Below, in pieces: positions 58,359-64,000 of a stretch of 64,000 bases of DNA. Positions within the stretch are counted from its first letter, which is position 1; each line of letters starts with the position of its first letter. The position numbers and the translations under genes were made by a program. The DNA lies in the NCBI RefSeq assembly GCF_032452875.1, contig NC_083869.1, positions 122,208,001-122,272,000 on the forward strand, read 5' to 3'. The stretch comes from Bos javanicus. Its lineage: Eukaryota; Chordata; Mammalia; Artiodactyla; Bovidae. Below the pieces are notes generated by a model. The model ran no database searches. It was not told the origin of the DNA and was given only the letters and a program-made list of their open reading frames with translations.

Positions 58359-58957
58359 TATTTTCTTCCAATCTATCTATCAGCCTTCTCCTTTTTCTTC
58401 AATCCTCCTTATCCAGCTTAGATTCCATAGTCCATCATTCAAACAACAGCCTAACTTCCCTTTAATTCTGTCTTTATAACTCACCTAACCAGCAGCACCT
58501 CTACCCTGATGGAGTGCAGCAGATATCAGAACCCATTCTAACTAGGTTAAGCAGAAAGGGATTTACTGCCAGGTATTATGTGACCTACAAAATCACTGGA
58601 ACGGGTATAAGAAGTATTGGTAGAACTTCCCAGGAACAACTCCTAACCCACAAAACAACAGTTTTTACGATGATAATAAAGTTATGGCTCTCACTACAGA
58701 AACTCACAAAACCAAAAAGCCTCTGCTTTATTTACCAGCAAAACGGGACACCTTTCACCCTCCTCCTCTCACTTCTAAATTCAATTTTCATCTTAGGTGC
58801 AAAGGAGTCCAGGAAATCTCTGGCTCTCAGTTCCACCAATACCCCAGTCTTCACTGCCAGCAACTCTCAACAAAGTGCTCTTTCTGCATCTATTCATACT
58901 ACTAAACCTGAGGCATCAAGCTGCCTTCCCCAAGCCACCACCCCCTCCACCCAGCAA

Positions 58958-58982
58958 ACACACACACACACACACACACACA
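58958..58982. repeat. (CA)n microsatellite
   Basis: About 12 CA units. Confidence 0.93.
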
Positions 58983-58984
58983 AC

Positions 58985-59440
58985 CCTGTGATTGCCCATT
59001 AATCTTAAAGTAAAAGCTACAAAGTCTGGCCTCTACCCGCCTCCAGCTTCATCTTGTACCACACTCCCCTTCACTCTCTGTGCTGGCCACAACGGCCTCT
59101 TTGTGCCTTTTACTCATTTTCCTCGCATTTGCCACAGGACTTCTGCACATGCTGTTCTAGATGGAACATTCTGCCTTCCTCCCTTCACCCAACTAATTAT
59201 AATTCTTCCCCGAGGCTATCAGTTCAGGCATATTTTCCTCAGAGAAGCGTTCCTGTTTATTCAGGCACCCATAACACCACGTACCTCTCCTAGGTAGCAC
59301 ACACTTCCGTACTTCCCATTTCCTAGTGAGATCACTGGTGAGCATTTATTTCCCCCCAATCCCAGACTTAAAGCTCTGAAGTCAGGGACCATGTTTGGTT
59401 CACAATGTCTCCCCAGTGCTCTGTATTATAAATATTAGTT
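58985..59440 (+). repeat. L2-like 3' fragment
   Basis: L2-type 3' end pattern (ctgtgctggccacaacggcc, then ctgcacatgctgttctagat). Degenerate. Confidence 0.6.
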
Positions 59441-59778
59441 GGACGACTGAGAAGAAGGCCTAGTTCATAGGTCTGAGTCCGAATTTCTCAACAAAATTGT
59501 ACTCTGGAGGCCAAGAGTCGGACATTTCCTTCATCTCTATCTTTATGAGGGGCACTGAGGAGGCGCTAGTAAAGGCTGCGGAATCATGGCAGTGACAAGT
59601 CCGCCTCTTCAGTCAGAGAGGGCCCTGATGGAGGCCAGGAGATGGGCCTTTTCTCCCTGGGATCCGCCTGGGCCAGAGCTCTGCACGGAAGGCACTGTTG
59701 AAGAAGTCAGCCATTGAGGGCCCCAGGCTGGTGCAGAGGCTCCCAAAACTCTGCTCCAGGCTAGAAAGGGAACCCAGG

Positions 59779-59948
59779 CTATGTGCTAAGTCGCTTCAGT
59801 CGTGTCTGACTCTGCGACGCCGTGGACTGTAGCCCGCCAGACTCCTCTGTCCGTGAGACTCTCCAGGCAAAAACACTGGAGTGGGTTGCCATGCACTTCC
59901 GCAGAGGATCTTCCCCACCCAGGGATCGAACCCGCGTCTCTTAGGCTT
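59779..59948 (-). mobile_element. Bov-tA SINE next to the promoter
   Basis: Reverse Bov-tA whose head is cut short. TSD GGAACCCAGG lies at 59769-59778 and 59949-59958. It ends about 145 bp from the ZCCHC17 exon 1 donor. Confidence 0.88.
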
Positions 59949-60092
59949 GGAACCCAGGATACTACACACCAGAGCTGGGAACACGGGGCCCCCCTTTGCC
60001 TGCAGCTGAGAAGAGCCAGCCTCAGACCACACAACGGAGGCGCCGCCTCCAGATCCCACAGCCACCCGCCCCCCGACCTTCCTTACACTTAC

Positions 60093-60240
60093 TCGTTGTC
60101 AGCTTCTGGTCTTCCCCTCGCAGCATTGCGCGAAACACCAAAACCCAGTCAGTGAGCGTCCACCCACAAGACACAGCGCGCCTAGGCGGGACTCCAGCTC
60201 CATCCACCAATCCTGAATTCGTACTCCAGTGATGTCAGAA
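60093..60240 (-). other. ZCCHC17: ZCCHC17 exon 1 (5' UTR, approximate start)
   Basis: A non-coding first exon is inferred from a strong donor, GTAAGT, at 60092-60087 on the minus strand within the CpG island. The exon ends ..GACAACGA. Its 5' limit is not visible in the sequence. It would splice to the acceptor at 51114. Confidence 0.65.
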
Positions 60241-60413
60241 AGAACTGGCCAATAACAGGAAACTTCTCAGGGGGCGGTGCTGAGAGGTATATTGGAAGTC
60301 GATTGGGTTCTATCGGCCGGAAGTTCTACGGGAAAGACTAAGTCCGAGCCAATCGTGAGGTACCTGAGGGGGTCGGCGCGGTCAGTGGCGGCCTGAGGAG
60401 AGTGGCTGCCGCC
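60200..60413. promoter_or_regulatory. Bidirectional ZCCHC17 / SNRNP40 promoter
   Basis: This is a promoter without a TATA box, between divergent genes. Sites read directly: CCAAT at 60207-60211, 60249-60253 and 60349-60353, inverted CCAAT (ATTGG) at 60291-60295 and 60302-60306, a GC box GGGGCGG at 60271-60277, an ETS/GABP-type CCGGAAGT at 60317-60324, and a CRE-like TGATGTCA at 60230-60237. A YY1-type core (ATGGCGGC on the minus strand) at 60408-60415 overlaps the SNRNP40 start codon. NF-Y, ETS and YY1 sites are typical of divergent housekeeping promoters; their use here is inferred. Confidence 0.75.
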
Positions 60414-60557
60414 ATGATAGAACAGCAGAAGCGTAAGGGCCCAGAGTTGCCACTGGTCCCAGTCAAGCGGCAGCGACATGAACTACTGTTGGGAGCGGCA
60501 GGGTCGGGCCCTGGAGCCGGGCAGCAGCAGGCGGCGCCGGGAGCTTTGCTGCAAGCG
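60414..60557 (+). CDS. SNRNP40: SNRNP40 exon 1
   Basis: 48 codons from ATG 60414, in a good context (gccgccATGa). They begin MIEQQKRKGPELPLVPVK and include a Gly/Ala/Gln-rich stretch before the end LLQA. This is the unstructured N-terminus before the WD40 propeller. The donor is GTGAGT at 60558. Small differences from human (such as QRH for PRH and an extra Ala) are expected between species. A GTG 12 bases upstream is in frame but is not the start. Confidence 0.95.
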
Positions 60558-61129
60558 GTGAGTATAAGGAGCAGGCGGCCTTCGGCCCTCAGCTCATCTT
60601 CCTCTCCTCAGCGCTTGCACCTGGTGATCCTGCGCGGCCCTTAACTCGCACTCCCGGGCGGAGCGGGACTCTCCTTCCTAGGAGTTAAAGCAGAAAAACA
60701 CAGTAAAAGCGGCGTACACCCGGCGATTCTCCCTGCGTTTCTCCATTTGACGCTCGTTTTCAGCGTCTTGACCGCCCTATGAGGAGATGTTAGAATTAAG
60801 AATTAAGGATCTTGAGCTAAAAACCGGGACCAGGGTTTTGACTTCTTAAATGTTCCAGGGATCCAGTGTAGAATAAACGATAAACGTTCAGAAAACTTGG
60901 AAGATTGGATGGATGAATGAATGAATGAACGAGGAAAGGGGGGAAATGAATGCCGCTGGCTCGTTTTGGGGACTTGGGAAACTTGCTTTTCGCTGTGTTT
61001 CTCTGCACTGGTATTAATAATAACCAAAGAATAGTTACCATCCATTGAGCCCTTGTGCTGTGTAAATGAAAACTCTATTAATCTCGGTAACTTCCTAAGA
61101 GTTAGGAAATATTATCCTATTTTGTAGAC

Positions 61130-61328
61130 GACTCATAGCTCAGTTGGTAAAGAGTCTCCCTGCAATGCAGGAGACCTGGGTTTGATTCCTGGGTCAGGAA
61201 GATCCCTGGAGAAGGAAATGGCAATCCACACCAGTATTTTTGCCTGGAGAATCCCATGGACAGAGGAGGCTGGTAGGCTACAATCAATGGGGTCGCAAGA
61301 GTCAGACATGACTTAGTGACTAAACCGC
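61130..61328 (+). mobile_element. Bov-tA SINE
   Basis: Plus-strand Bov-tA with part of the head missing (starts tagctcagttggtaaag). Confidence 0.83.
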
Positions 61329-61540
61329 CAGGAACAGCTTTTAAACTCAGAATCCATGCTCTTTAACTACATTTCCTGTAAAATTGAGGTGGTGATCATA
61401 CCTCTGCCTGTATCCTGTTAGGCTCAGCTAAGGAAATACATGTCTTCCTGCCCCCCACAACTCCTCAACCAGCTGGTCAGCAAATGTTGGCACCACCCTC
61501 AAAATATATCCAGACTTGCTACCACTTCTTCCACCTCCTG

Positions 61541-61749
61541 GCTTCCATGGTGGCTCAGACAGTAAAGAGTCTGTCTGCAACGGGGGAGACCCAGGTTCAG
61601 TTCCTGGGTTGGGAAGGTACCCTGGAGAAGGAAATGGCAACCCACTCCTTTTTTCTTGCCTGAGAAATCTCATAGACAGTGGAGCCTGGCGGGCAGCAGT
61701 TCATGGGGTCACAAAGAGCTGGACATGACTGAGTGAGTGACTAACACTT
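61541..61749 (+). mobile_element. Bov-tA SINE
   Basis: Full-length plus-strand copy inside the L2. TACCACTTC is repeated on both sides (from 61520 and 61752). Confidence 0.83.
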
Positions 61750-61788
61750 TCTACCACTTCCATCACTAGCTCCTGATTTAAGACATTA

Positions 61789-62012
61789 GGGCTTCCCTGG
61801 TGGCTCAGAGGTTAAAGCGTCTGCCTCCAATGTGGGAGACTCGGGTTCTATCCCTGGGTCGGGAAGATCCCCTGGAGAAGGAAATGGTAACCCACTCCAG
61901 TATTCTTGCTTGGAGAATCCCATGGACAGAGAAGCCTGGTAGGATACAGTCCACAGGGTTGCAAAGAGTCGGATACGACTGAGCAACTTCACTTTCACTT
62001 TCACTTCACTTA
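61789..62012 (+). mobile_element. Bov-tA SINE
   Basis: Full-length plus-strand copy inside the L2, ending in repeated TTTCAC units. Confidence 0.87.
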
Positions 62013-63381
62013 TCTCATCTGGCATTATTGCTGTAGGATGCTAATGGTATTCCTGTTTCTGTTTATGGATGCTCAGTCTATTCTCAATCCAGTAGCCAGA
62101 GAAATCCTTCTAAACATAAGATCATATTACCCCCTACTGAAAACTTTCCATGGTTTTTCACGTCAGTCAGAGTAAAACTGAAATCTTGACAATCTTTTGC
62201 CCTCTTTCACTTGACCTCTCTAATCTACCAATTTTCGATTGCTCGCCTTTCTCCAGTCACAGTGGCTTCCACGCTCCTCCTACAAAGTCTTTGCATTTGC
62301 TCTGCTTTGTACTGAAATACTCTTCTTCCAAGTGTCCACATGGTTTACACTCAGCTCTTCCCAATCTCCGCTCAGATAACACTTTTCCACTTTCCTGACC
62401 AGCCCATTTTAAATTGCCATACCCTGTGCTCACCTACATTGCTGCTTTGTTTTTCTCCATAACACATGCCACCGTCTATATGTTTTACTTGTTTCTGCTC
62501 ACCCTCCCTCTTTTCTGTCCTTCCCACTAGAACACAAGCTTCATTTTTTATCTCGTTCAATACTGTTTCCTAAGTGCCTGGGACAGTACCTGACACAGTA
62601 TTTCTTGAGTAAATGAGTAAGCTGGAAACTGCTAAGGAGATTTGCAGATTATTAATAGTGTACTTCTGTCTGACGAGAATATCAGCCCGGGTTTCTTTGA
62701 ATTGCCCGCTACTGAGACTGGTCTTAATATCCAAGACCATAATCAAAACTACTTTCTTCAGTAACCTGTACCCTGCAGGGTTGTTGGAAACATTAGTTCA
62801 ATCATTCATTCATTAAACGAACTAGAGACTGGGAAAACAGTGTAATGTTACACTGGTAAGGTTCCTGCACTACAGAGCCCTTCTCATGGCAGAGCAGGGG
62901 AGACAAACTAAACAAATACATAAGAAACATTATTTCAGATAGTGATAAGTTATTTGAGGGAAAACAGTAGTGTTGATCAAATACAAAAGAGAGGTAGGGT
63001 GCTGCTTAGGCTTGAGTGTTCCAGGAAAGATGAGAGAAAGCACTGGAAAGAAACCACACACAGAAAGATCTCAGGGAAGAGGCCTCCTGTCAGGGGCAAC
63101 AAAAGATCCTGAGGCAGAAATAAGTTTAACATGTTTGAGCCATTAAAATTTGGCTATGGGAGAGCAAGTGAAGGAAGAGAGTTAGTGTAACAGACACTGG
63201 AAACTTCAGCAACAGAGTATCAAATTGGAGGCATAAGTTATATGAGAAGAGTTGCTGTTCTCTAAATCAGGAGAAATACACTCCATCATTGTTTCCATTG
63301 TCCTTTCCCTGTACTCCCGGTTCCCCAACTTTTCAGTCTCCTTTGTATGTAATAACTACACTGTACTTCTCATTTTTTCAG

Positions 63382-63511
63382 GGTCCTCCAAGATGTTCCT
63401 CCCTTCAAGCCCCAATCATGCTTCTCTCAGGACATGAAGGGGAAGTGTATTGCTGCAAGTTTCACCCCAATGGATCCACCTTAGCATCTGCAGGATTTGA
63501 CCGACTGATAT
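63382..63511 (+). CDS. SNRNP40: SNRNP40 exon 2
   Basis: 130 nt encoding residues 49-91 and the first base of codon 92: GPPRCSSLQAPIMLLSGHEG, EVYCCKFHPNGSTLASAGFD and RLI. This contains the first WD40 blade, with its GH pair (Gly65-His66) and the strand sequence up to the D of FDRLI. It follows exon 1 in phase. The donor is GTAAGG at 63512. Confidence 0.95.
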
Positions 63512-64000
63512 GTAAGGCATAATTTTTGAATCTGGAGTAATTGCTGTCTGCCAATACTGCCAATTATACTGATTATTTTTTAAAACTTTCAGTGCTATAA
63601 AAGGTATCAATCTAAATTGGTCACATAACAAACTGTGTGGCTAATAAGCTAAAATAGAGTCATGAAAATACTGAATGATTTTGAATGTAGAACTTAGGGT
63701 CCATGTGGTAAATACAGTAGAAGTTATATCACCTGCTGGAAAGTGAGTTGCTCTAGTTTGGGAATTTCCTCTTCATGGAGGCAAATCTCAAGCCGATTTA
63801 GCAAGCCTAAACTTTAAGATCTACACTTTAAGGCTAATGAGAGTAATGAGGAGAGAGAACTTTTTCCCCAAAGATATGAGGCTCTCTTGATCCATAGCCT
63901 CAGAATCTTAGCATTCAGGAAGGAGGAAATCCTAACATCGCAACTCACTTGGATAATGTACTTGTCTCTTATTTGGATCTGCTACCAGATTCTCAGCTTC
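63512..64000 (+). other. SNRNP40: SNRNP40 intron 2 (5' part)
   Basis: This is non-coding sequence after the exon 2 donor up to the window edge. No element or exon is recognised. Confidence 0.8.

Larger units (their letters stand above)
59985..60680. promoter_or_regulatory. CpG island over the divergent promoter
   Basis: This stretch is dense in CpG (for example ggaggcgccgcc, gcattgcgcg, gtcggcgcgg, gcggcgccgg), unlike the AT-rich introns around it. It covers ZCCHC17 exon 1, the shared promoter and SNRNP40 exon 1. Confidence 0.85.
61480..62595 (+). repeat. L2 LINE fragment, interrupted
   Basis: L2 3' sequence is recognised at about 61480-61530 (ccctcaaaatatatccagac), 61750-61788 and 62020-62595 (tctattctcaatccagtagc, then ctttgcatttgctctgcttt). 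Two Bov-tA copies split it. Confidence 0.72.
60558..63381 (+). other. SNRNP40: SNRNP40 intron 1
   Basis: A 2.8-kb intron running to a T-rich acceptor (ttttttcag). It holds three Bov-tA copies and an L2 3' fragment. Bases 62,600-63,380 show nothing recognisable. Confidence 0.85.
60360..64000 (+). other. SNRNP40: SNRNP40 gene, partial (exons 1-2)
   Basis: SNRNP40 encodes the 40-kDa WD40-repeat protein of the U5 snRNP, which is part of the U4/U6.U5 tri-snRNP and of the active spliceosome in the nucleus. Two exons are present, giving residues 1-91 of about 357. The remaining WD repeats lie beyond the right edge. The gene is read away from ZCCHC17 from a shared CpG promoter. Confidence 0.95.

Noticed and set aside
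58514..59002. 162-codon frame ending in a THTHTH run
   Set aside because: The run comes from the (CA)n microsatellite. The rest has no family resemblance and low-complexity Ser/Thr content, with no splice context.

Overview
This window is ruminant nuclear DNA, almost certainly cattle or a close relative. It contains three mammalian genes with GT-AG introns, and their introns are packed with SINE and LINE families restricted to ruminants or cetartiodactyls: Bov-tA, Bov-A2, CHR and BovB. The FABP3 peptide pieces carry the ruminant-type C-terminal KQA. The gene order FABP3 - ZCCHC17 - SNRNP40 is the same as on human 1p35.

Layout. (1) About 1-7.3 kb, + strand: exons 2-4 of FABP3, the heart fatty acid-binding protein. 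Exon 1 and the promoter lie off the left edge. (2) About 8.7-60.3 kb, - strand: the whole of ZCCHC17, an S1-domain and zinc-knuckle RNA-binding protein of the nucleolus and ribosome. There are seven coding exons and one non-coding first exon. The exons join in phase to a 241-codon reading frame, the same length as the human protein. FABP3 and ZCCHC17 converge tail to tail. (3) 60.4-64 kb, + strand: exons 1 and 2 of SNRNP40, the WD40 protein of the U5 snRNP. It is read away from ZCCHC17 across a CpG-rich promoter of about 320 bp with no TATA box. The rest of SNRNP40 lies off the right edge.

What else is here. The introns hold roughly forty recognisable transposon copies, many with target-site duplications (TSDs) that can be read directly. 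They include nested BovB, L2, L1, Tigger and Bov elements. Three items go beyond background. The first is an intact, intronless copy of RPL23 (140 codons, 11-bp TSD, poly-A tail) inside an L1 fragment in ZCCHC17 intron 1. The second is a short mariner-type palindrome in intron 3 that resembles the hairpins behind the bovine miR-2284/2285 family. The third is a set of oddly built Bov insertions: a trimer, shared-breakpoint head duplications, and inverted composites bounded by one TSD.

I found no bacterial-type operon, CRISPR array, defence system or other new multi-gene system. The open frames of 60-290 codons outside the exons listed are transposon sense or antisense frames, or chance. Repeat family names come from recognition of consensus motifs by eye, so repeat edges without a TSD are approximate.
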